Shown in pieces: positions 27,083-36,846 of a stretch of DNA of 64,000 nucleotides. Each line of letters opens with the position of its first letter. Position 1 is the first letter of the stretch. The translations under genes and the position numbers were made by a program. The notes beneath the pieces are model-generated. The model had not been told where the DNA came from. It saw only the letters and a program-made list of their open reading frames with translations, and searched no databases. The stretch is from Xanthobacter dioxanivorans (GTDB lineage Bacteria > Pseudomonadota > Alphaproteobacteria > Rhizobiales > Xanthobacteraceae), in the NCBI RefSeq assembly GCF_016807805.1, contig NZ_CP063362.1, forward strand, positions 4,506,501 through 4,570,500, in the 5' to 3' direction.

Positions 27083-27162
27083 ACAGCATTAACAGCTTTA
27101 CACGATCGCCATTATTATATTGGTCAATAATTGAACTCGCGTGCGGTTGAGATGATGTCGCA

Positions 27163-30068
27163 TTAGATCAATGCATGCCCCTCCTCCTGGGCCATGTGAA
27201 GTGCATTCCAAAGACGAAGCGCGATCGTCTCCGCGTCAGACGCGGGATCGGCCTCCGGCGCGGATTGCGCCACTACAGGATGCGCGAGATGGTCCAGGAC
27301 GGTGTCCACGGGTTCTGTGAAGCCTGTGACGAAATCCGAGCGCGACCCGGCCAGACTTCCCCAGCCAGAGTCCGCAAACGGCGTTGCTTGTCCTCCCGCC
27401 GGATGCGCGCTGCCGAAGGTTGAAACCCGCGCCTCGAGCACAGCGAGAAAGCCCCCGAATTCATCGTGTGTCCCCAAGAGGCTCGTGGCGACGGACGCCC
27501 ATAGATCGCCGTTATTCCCCTTGGAAAACCCCGTATCCGCCGCCGAACGGGCGAAAGTTGCGACCGCGGGGATGCTTCGCCGGAACCGCTCAGAGCGACC
27601 GTCACATCCTGGCTGGCGGTGCCGCCATAGCCGTCCGAAAGGATCAAGGTGAAGGTCTCGGTGCGCGTTTCGCCAGCCGAGAGAGGCTCCACCTTTGCCT
27701 CGTCCACGGTGTAGGTCCATACCACGGCGCCAGCGCCGTCCCTGTCGCTCACGACCTTCGCCGTAACCGTGCCCAGCGTGTCGGATGCGGGGGCCACCAC
27801 CACCGAGTGGGTGTCGCCAGTGTCCCGGTCGGCGTAATAGAGCGTGCCGATTGCTGTCAGGGTGGTCTTGGCTGCATCTTCGGTCAGGGTCGAGCTCGTC
27901 ACCGAAGATGCGGCGAGCGGAAGCATGAAGACGTCAGCCTGGCCGTTGTTGTCGCCCGCCACCAGGTTTGATGCCCCGGACGCGAACACCAGATAGGCCC
28001 CATCCGGCGAGAATGTCGGATTAAAGCTCTGCCCTGTGGAGCTTTGGGCCACGCGCGTTATAGCCCCGGTAATGAGATCCTTGATGAAGATGTCGGAGAG
28101 GCCCTCGCTGTCTCCGGGCACGAGGTTGGACGAGGCGGATGTGAAGACCATCCTCGTGCCGTCCGGAGAGAAGGCGAACGACCCGCTCGTCAGGCCATTG
28201 CCCATGACGCCCGTCGCGTCAGCACTCACCAGGGTCAATTCGCCCGTGGCGAGGTCCTTCACGAACAGCTGTGCGGAAGAATGGGGCGCGCCGGGGATGA
28301 CGCTCCACGGGTCGGACAGGAATGCGACCTTGGTTCCGTCGGGGGAGAACAGGACCACATTTTCCGGACTGCTCAGGCCGGATACAAGCGCCACCTCCCC
28401 CGTGTCGAGATCCTTCACATAGACCGAGGAGGGGCTGAGGATGCCCGGCGTGACTTCGCCCGCGAAGGCAATGAAGGCGATCTTGCTGCCGTCCGGAGAG
28501 AAAACGGCGTTGGCGGGCGAGCCGGCGAAGCCGGCGCCAGCCCCGTCGCTCGAGATGCGTGTCATCTCGCCCGTTGCAAGGTCTTTGATGAAGAGGTCGG
28601 CGCGGCCGTTGGTATCCCCCGCCACCAGATTGGACGCCCCGGACACAAAGGCGATCTTGGTTCCGTCCGCCGAAAAGACCGGCGTGTGGCTCCAGGAGTT
28701 CGCCTGTCCGCCCGCCGCGTCGGCGGAGATGCGGCTGGTCGTGCCGGTGGCAAGATCCTTGACGAAGATGTCGGTGGCTTCGTTCGTATCGCCATCCACG
28801 AGGTCGGACGCAGTGGAGACGAATGCGACCTTGGTGCTGTCGGCCGAGAACACGATGGTGTCGGCAGGGCCGGAATTTCCCACCGCGCCCGCAGAGTTGG
28901 ACGACACAAGGGTGACGCTGCCCGTTTCGAGGTCCTTCACGAAGATCTGACCGCTCGCTTGGGGCATCGGCGTGGGCGCGTCAGCGAGGTTCGAGGCATA
29001 CGACCGGAAGGCGACCTTGTTGCCGTCGGGCGAAACGACGGGGTGCTCGCTGCCCCTGTCCCCGCCCTGCCCCCTGAATCCAACGGATACGAGAGACATG
29101 CCCCCGGACGGCCCGGACGCCAGGAAAGCGGGCGCCTCGTTGTCGAAGGTGAGCGTCACTTGGGCGCTCGTGCTGGCCTTCTGCGCGTCCGTGAAGGTGA
29201 AGGTGACATGGCGCGACGCGCTGTCCGAAACCGGCGCGGTGGACCGGTAGGACACCTGCTCGGCGAGCGCGGTCATCTGCCCGTCGGAGATGGCTGCATT
29301 GCCCTTGAAGGTGATCGCCAGATCCCGCCCCGCGGCACCGGTACCGGAGACGCTGCCCACCACCTTGCCGTCGAGATAGAGCTTGTTGCCCGTGATGCTG
29401 AAGGGGCCCGGGGAGAGATAGAAATTGTCCTCGGCCATCGCGCCGTCCATATGGACCACGAGCTTGCCGCCCTTGAACCCAATCCCGTCGGGATCGACGA
29501 CGCTCATGTCGCCGTCGATGACGACGCCGGCGCCCGCTGCGGCTGGCGTGTGGGACGAAACAGGACCGAAGTTCGAGACGGCCGGCGCGTCGGCTTCCGC
29601 CTTCAGCTTGAGCTTCATGGTCGAGACGATGGAGCCGGTTGCCTCGTCCTGATCCGCCCGGAATGTCACGGTCCGCGGGGTCGTTGGGGGAGTGTCCCCC
29701 GTGTAGGAGTAGGCGACTGCCCGAGCAAGGGCCGTCATCGCGGCGTCGTCCACCGGCTCGCCGAGAAGAACCGTCAGCCCGCCGGGGCCCGCGATGACGG
29801 TGCCGATCTGCTCGCCCTCGTAAAAGGCGATCGTCCGGTCGGAGGAGTCGGTCCCCAGCGTAATCCCACCGACCTCGGCGATGGAAAGATGATCATCGTA
29901 GGTCGCGCCGGCCAGGCTGACGTTCAATGCGCCATGACTGAAACCCGTGCCGTCCGGACTGGCGACCTTCACGTTGGAATCCAGAACCACAGGCGCGGCG
30001 TTCACCGTGTTTTCTGCAAGGGTCTTGTTACGGTCGAGCCCACTGAAGGGAGATTTCTTCGTCGCCAT
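27163..30068 (-). CDS. Type I secretion substrate with seven-bladed TolB-like propeller, paralogue 1 (C-terminal frameshift)
   Basis: A large exoprotein (about 965 residues if one base is restored). Order: N-terminal LDRNKTLAENTV segment; two repeats of about 150 residues built on PDGTGF..G.L.V; seven PD40/TolB-like blades (VSPDGNKVAF to FSPDGAYLVF, about 330-720) with the consensus NLVAGDTNG..DIFVKDLATG; a VCBS-like module ending in VTVALSGSGE. The main frame then runs into nonsense and ends at 27273. The next frame gives the C-terminus homologous to paralogue 2, ending ALRLWNALHMAQEEGHALI at 27163. One more C in the run near 27570 joins them. No signal peptide; the exporter genes are adjacent. 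Confidence 0.8.
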
Positions 30069-30157
30069 TCCCGACCGTTCCCTGCGCTGATATGCAACCG
30101 TGCATAGCAGGCCGGAAAGCTGAAATCCAATGCAGATTCCCTAAGGGAATTTGCAAC

Positions 30158-31456
30158 TCAGTCGTGCCTGAACGCGCGCATCAGCTGGTCTTCCACCGGC
30201 TTCACCAGATAGGCCAGCGCAGTGCGGCTGCCGGTGCGAATGAAGGCCTCCACAGGCATCCCCGGCACCAGGGCCTTGCCCCCCAGCCTGGCGCGCTCAC
30301 TCTCCTTCAAAGCGATCCTCACCAGATAGAAGGATTGGCCGCCCTGGGGGGCGTGCGAGAGATCGGCCGCGACCCGCTGCACCACGCCTTCGACCTCGGG
30401 GGTCGTGGCGCTGTCGAAGGCGGAGAAGCGCAGGGTGACGTCCTGGCCGGCCTTCAGTCGGTCGATCATCTGCGGCTCGATGCGTGCCTCGACGACGAAG
30501 CCATCGTGCTCCGGCACGATCAGCATGATCTGCTCGCCCGCGGCGATCACGCCGCCCACCGTATGCGCAGTGCTCTCGTGGACAAAGCCGCTGGCGGGGG
30601 CGCGCACATCGAGCCGCTGGAGCTGGTCCACGGCTGCGATCCGCCGCTCCACAAGGTCGGCGATCTTCGCCTGCGTATCCCGAGAGTCGGTCGCCACTTC
30701 CCGGCGCAGGTCCTGGCCGAGCTGAAGGATCTGCAGCTCCGTCTCGGCGATGCGGCCGCGTGCGCGAGCAACCTCGGCGGTGAGTTGGCCGCCCTCGCCC
30801 GACAGCCGGGCCCCCTCCCGCTCCAGGCTCGTCAGGCGTGAAAGGGCGACGAGATTGGCCTGGTAAAGCTTGCGCACGCCTTCGAGTTCGAGCTTGATGA
30901 TCCGCATCTGCTCCTGCTTGGAGGAGATCTGGGCCTCAAGCCCGCGAATCTCCTCCCGCGTCTGAGCCATGCGTTCGCGCAGCTGGGACATCTGGCCTTC
31001 CAGCGCGCTGCGACGGGAGCGGAACAGCGTCGTCTCGCCCGCGACAATGGACGCGACCGACGGGTCGTCCGTGGCCACCAGCTCGGCTGGCAGGTCGAGC
31101 GTGTCGCGGCCGTCCCGCTCCGCTTCCAGACGGGCCTTTCGGACCCGCAGCTGGTTGAGCTGATTGTCCACCATGGCAAGGCTCGCGCGGGCGGTGGTCT
31201 CGTCCAGACGCAGAAGGATGTCTCCCGCCTTCACCAAACTCCCGTCCGTGGCATGGATTTCGGCCACGACGCCGCCGGCGGGATGTTGGACACGCCGCAC
31301 GCTGCTCTCCACCACCACCTGTCCGGGCGCGATCACGGCGCCGGCCAGCGGCACGGTGGTGGCCCAGACGCCGGCGGTGCCCAACAGCACAGCGAGGGTG
31401 CAGAGGCCGGCGAGGCCGGCCCTTCGGATGTCCTGATGTGGGTTGATGCGCGACAT
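30158..31456 (-). CDS. HlyD family type I secretion periplasmic adaptor
   Basis: A 432-residue membrane-fusion protein that links the inner-membrane ABC exporter to a TolC-type channel. One membrane anchor lies near residues 12-32 after a short cytoplasmic tail. VRRVQHPAGGVVAEIHATDG and VRAPASGFVHESTAHTVGGV are the two halves of the lipoyl domain. Between them lies a long coiled coil (about residues 95-270), and after it a beta-barrel part with IEPQMIDRLKAGQDVTLRFS. The C-terminal VPGMPVEAFIRTGSRTALAY matches PrtE/HlyD. It starts 16 bp after the ABC gene stop. No TolC homologue is in the window. Confidence 0.92.
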   Translation of the reverse strand: MSRINPHQDIRRAGLAGLCTLAVLLGTAGVWATTVPLAGAVIAPGQVVVESSVRRVQHPAGGVVAEIHATDGSLVKAGDILLRLDETTARASLAMVDNQLNQLRVRKARLEAERDGRDTLDLPAELVATDDPSVASIVAGETTLFRSRRSALEGQMSQLRERMAQTREEIRGLEAQISSKQEQMRIIKLELEGVRKLYQANLVALSRLTSLEREGARLSGEGGQLTAEVARARGRIAETELQILQLGQDLRREVATDSRDTQAKIADLVERRIAAVDQLQRLDVRAPASGFVHESTAHTVGGVIAAGEQIMLIVPEHDGFVVEARIEPQMIDRLKAGQDVTLRFSAFDSATTPEVEGVVQRVAADLSHAPQGGQSFYLVRIALKESERARLGGKALVPGMPVEAFIRTGSRTALAYLVKPVEDQLMRAFRHD

Positions 31457-31472
31457 TTCCCGTGCGGCCGCC

Positions 31473-33248
31473 TTACGCCCGCTCGGCCACGATGCGCGGC
31501 TTTGGCGGCGGCTCTTCCCCGCTGAGCGAGCGGCCGGCCAGCGCCCTTTTCAGCACGTCGTCGCGGGAACCGAACGCCTGCATCCGGCCTTCGGCCAGAA
31601 CAAGGACGAGGTCGGCGGTCGCCAACGCCGCGGCTCGATGAGCGATCACGACACAGATGCCGCCCCGCGTCTTGACGCCGAGGATGGCGCCCACCAGCGC
31701 CGCCTCACCCTCCGCGTCCAGGCTGGCGTTGGGCTCGTCGAGGACGACCAGAAAGGGATCGCCATAGAGCGCCCGCGCCAAGGCGAGACGCTGGCGCTGC
31801 CCGCCGGATAGGATGCCGCCGCTCTCGCCGATCCGGGTGGCGAACCCCTGCGGCAGGCGCAGGATCATGTCATAGGCGCCCGCCGCCCGCGCGGCGGCGC
31901 GTACCGCCTCTTCCGTCGCGGCGGGATCGAAGCGGGCGATGGTCTCCGCCACCGTGCCGTCAAACAGCTCCACGTCCTGCGGCAGATAACCGATCATTGC
32001 ACCGCGGTCTTCTTCCGGCCATTGGTCGAGGGTGGCGCCGTCGAGCCGCAACTCGCCCCGTGCCGCTGGCCACACGCCGACCAGCGCGCGGGCCAGCGAC
32101 GATTTTCCGGAAGCCGAAGGGCCGATCACGCCCAGCACCTGCCCGGCCTCCACGGCAAAGCTGACCTGGGAGAGAATGGCGGTGGACGCGCCCGGCGCCG
32201 CCACAGTCATCTGGTCCAGCGTCAGCCGGTGCCGCGCCCGTTCCGGAGCGACGGCCAGAGCAACGGAGCGCGGCGCGGCGAGCGCGTGGCGCAACCGTTG
32301 CCACGCCTGCCGCGCGGCAAGAAACGGGCGCCAGGAGGAAATCGCCAGCTCCACCGGCGCCAACGCCCGGCTGGCGATGACGGAGGATGCGATCATGACG
32401 CCGGACGAGGCCTGGCCCTCGATCACCAGCCAGGCACCCGCGCCCAGCATGCCGGACTGGAGCATGAAGCGCAGCACCTTGGATACGGCACCGAGACCGC
32501 CGGAAATATCCGCAGCCCGCTGCTGGGCGGCGACGGCGGCATCGCCATGGATGTCGAGCCGACCGACCAGCCGGCTCGTCAGGCCCAGAGCGGCCACCAC
32601 CTCGCCGTTGCGCCGTGCCTGCTCCAGCAGGGCGCCTCGGGCGGCTCCGGCACGTCCCGCCTCCTCCACCCGGCGCCGCGTCCCGACCTCCGTCAGGAAG
32701 GTGAGGGCCACCAGCAGGGAGGCTCCGGCAACCAGGATGACGCCGAGAACGGGATGCAGCAGAAAGCAGGCCGCCACATAGAGCGGGATCCACGGCATAT
32801 CGAAGAGCGCCATGGGCCCGACGCCGGACAGGAAGGTGCGGACGGCGTCAAGGTCGCGGGCGAGCCGCATGGCGCCCTCATTTCCGCCCAGCGCGGCATT
32901 CCTCAGGATGGCGCGCGCCACCTCGCCCGAAAGCGACTGATCGAGCGCCACCCCAATGCGCCCCAGAATCCGCTGGCGCAGCGCATCGAAGAGCCCCTGC
33001 ACCGCATAGACCAGCGCCACCGCGATGGTGAGGGCCACCAGCGTCGGCACGCTGCGCGACGGGAGCACCCGGTCGTACACCTGCAGCATGTAGAAGGAGC
33101 CGGCGAGCATCAAAATGTTGACGGCTGCCGAGAACAGCGCCACCACAAGGAACGCTCTGCGACAGGAGGACAGCGCCCGCGAGGGCAGATCTGCGTCGGC
33201 AACCGCGCCCGCCCTGTGCTTGCTGAATGCGCTTTTCGCGGCGCTCAT
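31473..33248 (-). CDS. Type I secretion ABC transporter, permease/ATPase (PrtD/HlyB family)
   Basis: A 591-residue fused transmembrane and ATPase subunit of a type I exporter. The N-terminal half has the membrane domain (SFYMLQVYDRVLPSRSVPTL is the PrtD signature) without a C39 peptidase-like domain. The ATPase half has Walker A GPSASGKSS, signature LSGGQRQRLALARAL and Walker B FLVVLDEPNASLD. It should export the neighbouring propeller proteins in one step from cytosol to outside. An in-frame TTG start 75 bp upstream (33323) with AAAGGAAG close by is an alternative. It is flanked by the HlyD gene downstream and paralogue 2 upstream. Confidence 0.92.
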   Translation of the reverse strand: MSAAKSAFSKHRAGAVADADLPSRALSSCRRAFLVVALFSAAVNILMLAGSFYMLQVYDRVLPSRSVPTLVALTIAVALVYAVQGLFDALRQRILGRIGVALDQSLSGEVARAILRNAALGGNEGAMRLARDLDAVRTFLSGVGPMALFDMPWIPLYVAACFLLHPVLGVILVAGASLLVALTFLTEVGTRRRVEEAGRAGAARGALLEQARRNGEVVAALGLTSRLVGRLDIHGDAAVAAQQRAADISGGLGAVSKVLRFMLQSGMLGAGAWLVIEGQASSGVMIASSVIASRALAPVELAISSWRPFLAARQAWQRLRHALAAPRSVALAVAPERARHRLTLDQMTVAAPGASTAILSQVSFAVEAGQVLGVIGPSASGKSSLARALVGVWPAARGELRLDGATLDQWPEEDRGAMIGYLPQDVELFDGTVAETIARFDPAATEEAVRAAARAAGAYDMILRLPQGFATRIGESGGILSGGQRQRLALARALYGDPFLVVLDEPNASLDAEGEAALVGAILGVKTRGGICVVIAHRAAALATADLVLVLAEGRMQAFGSRDDVLKRALAGRSLSGEEPPPKPRIVAERA

Positions 33249-33394
33249 CGGTTGCAAAGTGACGCCCTGATCGAAGGCCGCGCTCGCACGGGGGCGCAGC
33301 CTGTTTCTTCCTTTAGGATGCAAACCCCTAAAATGCTACCCCGAATGGGGCGCTCGTCCGGCCGCCCAGCATCGCAATCTGAACGGCCTAGGTT

Positions 33395-36280
33395 CTAGAC
33401 GAGAGAATGCCCGCCGTCATGGCTGACGTGTAGGGCGTCCCAGAGCCGCGCCGCCAGCGCCTCCGCCCCGTCCGCCAGATCGTGGGCCGTTGTTGTCGGC
33501 GCCGTCGGCGCGTGGCTCGGAATGTGGCTCCACAGGGTGTCGAGGAGGTCGGAGACCGCCGGTGACAGGTGGCTGGCGACAAGATGTCCGAGGTCCGAGA
33601 CATCCTGCTCCAGATGAGCGGCCGATCCTGCGGAGGCGGCAGGGCCGTGCGCATGAAGCGCCGCCGCCACGCGCGTTTCCAGATCCGCGAGGAGGCCGGG
33701 CACCCCCTCGCCTGCACCGGACAGGCTGGCGATCACGGTTGTCCAAAGATCCGGCCCCGCAGAGCGCTCCGGCGTGGCCTCCGCCGCGACGAAAGCCATG
33801 GTTGAGATCGCAGGCGCGGCGCTGCCGTCGCCCGTCCCGGTCAAGGTGACAGTCACGTTCTGGGTGACGGTGCCGCTGTGGTGGTCGTCCAGCGTCAGCG
33901 CGAAGGTCTCGACCTTCGTCTCACCGGCCGCCAGCGGCTCCACCTTGGTCTCGTCCACCACATAGGACCACACCACGCCGCCGGTGCCGTTCATGTCGCT
34001 CACCACCTTGGCGGAAAGCGTCCCCAGCGCCCCGTCCGACGCGGCGACGCTCACCGTGTGGGTGTCCTTGGCATCCGCATCGGCGAAATAGAACGTGCCG
34101 GCGGCATTCAGCGTCTTGCGCGCGGCGTCTTCGGTGAGTGTGGCGCTGGTGACCGAGGAGGTGGGCAGCGAGGCCATGAAGAGGTCGGAGGCATTGTTCG
34201 TGTCGTTGGCGACGAGATTGGTCGCGTCGGATACGAAAATGATGTGCGCGCCATCGGGCGTGAAGACGGGGTCGCTGCTGGCACCGTTCGCGTTGGATGC
34301 GATTCGGGTGATCGCCCCGGTCTCGAGGTCGGCCACGAAGATGTTCGAGGCGCCCCCGGTGTTGCCCGGCAAAGTCGATTCAGAGGACGAGAAGACGATC
34401 TTTGTGCCGTCCGGCGAGAAGGAGAAGGTGTCGCCGACGGCTCCGTCATTCGGGAGAACCCCGTCGGGTGAACTCACGCAGATGATTTCGCCGGTCTGGA
34501 CGTCCTTCAGGTAGAGGTGGGTGCCCCCCATCTCGCCCCCCGGCACGACGGAGCTTTCATTGGACACGAAGGCGATCTTGGTGCCGTCCGGCGAGAAGAC
34601 GGGGAGCACCTGATGGGCGCTCGCTGCGGTAACGAACGTCACGTCGCCACTGTTGAGGTCCTTGATGTATATGCACTGGCTGTCGCCACCGAACTTCGGG
34701 CCCGATTGATCGCCCCAGGCAACGAACAAGAGTTTGGTGCCGTCCGGTGAAAAGGTGGCATTGAAGCCGCGTGTCGTGTGCGAGGGGTCCGCCCCGTTGA
34801 TCGCTGCCTGGGTGGCGATACCGGTTTTGAGATCTTTCACATAAAGGCCGCTGCCATCGGTGTCTCCGGGCAGATTTTGAATGCCAGAAACGAATGCCAT
34901 CTTAGTACCGTCGGGTGAAAATCCTGGGTCTCCACTGTTTCCGGAAATCTGCTTTCCCGTTGAACCTGTCGAGACGCGTGTCACTGCGCCCGTACTTAAG
35001 TCTTTGATGAAGACATCGCTTCCCCCGTTCGTGTCGCCTGCTACGAGGTTTGATGCAGTCGACACGAAAGCGATCTTTTGCCCGTCAGGCGAGAATGCGA
35101 TGTCTGTCGTGCCGAGGATGCTCGCGGCGGCAGTGAGGTCCGAGGCCAGGATGGTGACTTGGCCGGTGCTGAGGTCGTCCAGGGTGATACGTGTTGCGCC
35201 AATCTCGCCCGTCGACTCAAAAGCCACTTTGGTGCCGTCGGGAGAAACTGCGACGCTTGAAATGTCGTGGCTAAAGGAGCCGTCGGCAATCTTCGAGATG
35301 GAGCCCGCCGGGCTGGATGAGAGAATTGTCGGCGCCCGATTTTCGAATGCGAGTGTAAGATGCGCGGCGGTTGATGTCTTTTCTGTATCGGTGACGGTAA
35401 GCGTCACATCCCTTGTTTGAGGCTCGGGGCTTAACGACCGATCTCGGTAGGTAATCTGATCTATAAGTCCACTCATTTGAGCGTCAGAAATCGCGAAATT
35501 GCTTTTAAATGTTAGGGAAAAATCATGTCCTGCCACTCCGTCGGCTGATACCGTGCCGACAACCTTTCCGTCCAGATACAGCTTCGTCCCGACAATATTG
35601 AAGGGGCCGTCTGACAGATAAATCAAATCATCTGTATTGCTGTCGCTTAAATGTACGGTGAGCTTCCCATTCTTGAATCCCGTTCCATCAGGATTGGAAA
35701 CGTGCGCGTCGCCATCGATAGCGACGCCTTCCGAGGCCGTCGACAGGATGTGGGACGAAACGGGCCCCAAGTTGGAGAATACCGGAGCGTCGTTCTCCGC
35801 CTTCACCTTCAGCTGCATCTTCGCGGATGTCGAGGTGTGCTCGGCGTCGATGGCGGTGAAGGTCACCGCGTGGGCAGCGGTGGTCGGCGCGTTGTTCGAG
35901 CTGGAATAGGCGATGGCACGGGCAAGTGCTGTGGCGGCGTCATTGCTCACCGGCTGGTCAAAGCTGACCGTGAGCGCCGAACCGTTCTCGCCAAACTGGG
36001 TCTCCGTCCCGATCCGCACGCCGTTGTAGAAAACGGACGTCGTACCGATGCCGACGTCCGTCTCAAGGGTGATGCCGCCGACCTCGGCGATGGAGAGATG
36101 GTCGTCCGCTCCCGCGCTCGCCAGCTTCACGCTCAGGCTGCCGCCCTGGAAGCCGGTGCCGTCCGGGTTCTTGAGCGTGACGTTGGAATCCAGCACCGCC
36201 GGCCCGGCGTTCACAGTGTTTTCGGCCAGCGTCTTGTTCCGGTCGAGCGCACCAAAGGTGGGGGTCTTCTTCGCGGCCAT
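33395..36280 (-). CDS. Type I secretion substrate with seven-bladed TolB-like propeller, paralogue 2
   Basis: A 961-residue exoprotein with the same plan as paralogue 1: LDRNKTLAENTVNAGPAVLD start, two PDGTGF repeats (about 30-330), seven propeller blades (VSPDGTKVAF, FSPDGQKIAF ... FTPDGAHIIF, about 340-690), a VCBS-like module (LTEDAARKTL to VTLTGTGD) and a helical C-terminus ending ARLWDALHVSHDGGHSLV. No RTX nonapeptides and no signal peptide are present, so the C-terminus probably carries the export signal. The start has AGGGAAG eight bases upstream. It opens the exporter operon. Codon use in the middle (about 34.65-35.73 kb) is clearly more AT-rich than at the ends. Confidence 0.85.
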   Translation of the reverse strand: MAAKKTPTFGALDRNKTLAENTVNAGPAVLDSNVTLKNPDGTGFQGGSLSVKLASAGADDHLSIAEVGGITLETDVGIGTTSVFYNGVRIGTETQFGENGSALTVSFDQPVSNDAATALARAIAYSSSNNAPTTAAHAVTFTAIDAEHTSTSAKMQLKVKAENDAPVFSNLGPVSSHILSTASEGVAIDGDAHVSNPDGTGFKNGKLTVHLSDSNTDDLIYLSDGPFNIVGTKLYLDGKVVGTVSADGVAGHDFSLTFKSNFAISDAQMSGLIDQITYRDRSLSPEPQTRDVTLTVTDTEKTSTAAHLTLAFENRAPTILSSSPAGSISKIADGSFSHDISSVAVSPDGTKVAFESTGEIGATRITLDDLSTGQVTILASDLTAAASILGTTDIAFSPDGQKIAFVSTASNLVAGDTNGGSDVFIKDLSTGAVTRVSTGSTGKQISGNSGDPGFSPDGTKMAFVSGIQNLPGDTDGSGLYVKDLKTGIATQAAINGADPSHTTRGFNATFSPDGTKLLFVAWGDQSGPKFGGDSQCIYIKDLNSGDVTFVTAASAHQVLPVFSPDGTKIAFVSNESSVVPGGEMGGTHLYLKDVQTGEIICVSSPDGVLPNDGAVGDTFSFSPDGTKIVFSSSESTLPGNTGGASNIFVADLETGAITRIASNANGASSDPVFTPDGAHIIFVSDATNLVANDTNNASDLFMASLPTSSVTSATLTEDAARKTLNAAGTFYFADADAKDTHTVSVAASDGALGTLSAKVVSDMNGTGGVVWSYVVDETKVEPLAAGETKVETFALTLDDHHSGTVTQNVTVTLTGTGDGSAAPAISTMAFVAAEATPERSAGPDLWTTVIASLSGAGEGVPGLLADLETRVAAALHAHGPAASAGSAAHLEQDVSDLGHLVASHLSPAVSDLLDTLWSHIPSHAPTAPTTTAHDLADGAEALAARLWDALHVSHDGGHSLV

Positions 36281-36395
36281 GTCTGCAACTTCCCTGACAA
36301 GCGATGCAAGCATGAGTAGCGCTTGACGGTGTCATGGTCTACCCACCATGGAACATTCGAGAGAAGTTATTAGATATGCCGGGGAACAGCTCGAC

Positions 36396-36415
36396 ATTAC
36401 CCAAGGTAATATTAC
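36396..36415. promoter_or_regulatory. Overlapping ATTAC palindromes upstream of the secretion operon
   Basis: ATTACC-CAA-GGTAAT is a perfect inverted repeat, and its right arm is shared with a second perfect palindrome GTAATATTAC. Together they give three alternating ATTAC half-sites about 120 bp before the exoprotein start, a plausible operator for a dimeric regulator. Confidence 0.4.
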
Positions 36416-36846
36416 GCTGGGAAATATGTTTCTGAGCGATTTCCAAGGCGGTGGTTGAATTGCTACATGCGATCGCGGCTCCATATTTCGCAGCCATTCA
36501 GGAGCCACATCCGGGAATAGTTTATCGGTCGGTTTTCCCGCCAAAGTTGGGCCGGGCATCTGGCCGCGCCTCGCACTGCCCCTACCCGAGTTGATCATCC
36601 TGCGCGATATGCATTTCCGGCGTGACGATGCCATTCTCAACCGGACCACGCGGGGGCCGGGCGCTTAACTTCAATAAAAGTAAAAGCCGGCGCCTGGGCA
36701 CGTTCCAGAGGGCTGCAATTGCCCAAGGATGGTCACCCAGGAACCGGCACGGACATCGTACGACCTCTCATCGAGCCGCGCTCAATTCCAGACTTATGTA
36801 CAGTGGGACCGGTCGTTCCGTCGGATCTCATTCCCCCCGTACCGTG
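36416..36846. other. Non-coding stretch between secretion cassette and CRISPR scar
   Basis: No gene supported. The frames present are short and of poor composition. An imperfect GC-rich dyad with an AT-rich loop lies at about 36650-36700. It may contain the far promoter region of the secretion operon and degraded leader sequence of the old CRISPR array. Confidence 0.4.

Noticed and set aside
28044..30107. 687-residue plus-strand open frame opposite propeller paralogue 1
   Set aside because: It repeats the reverse of the propeller repeats, has no start signal and no recognisable domain.
33395..36280. RTX (GGxGxD) repeats in the type I secretion substrates
   Set aside because: No runs of the nonapeptide were found; the repeats are propeller blades of the FSPDG type.
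36332..36649. 105-residue minus-strand frame upstream of the secretion operon
   Set aside because: Low-quality composition with no ribosome site; the region better fits promoter and decayed DNA.
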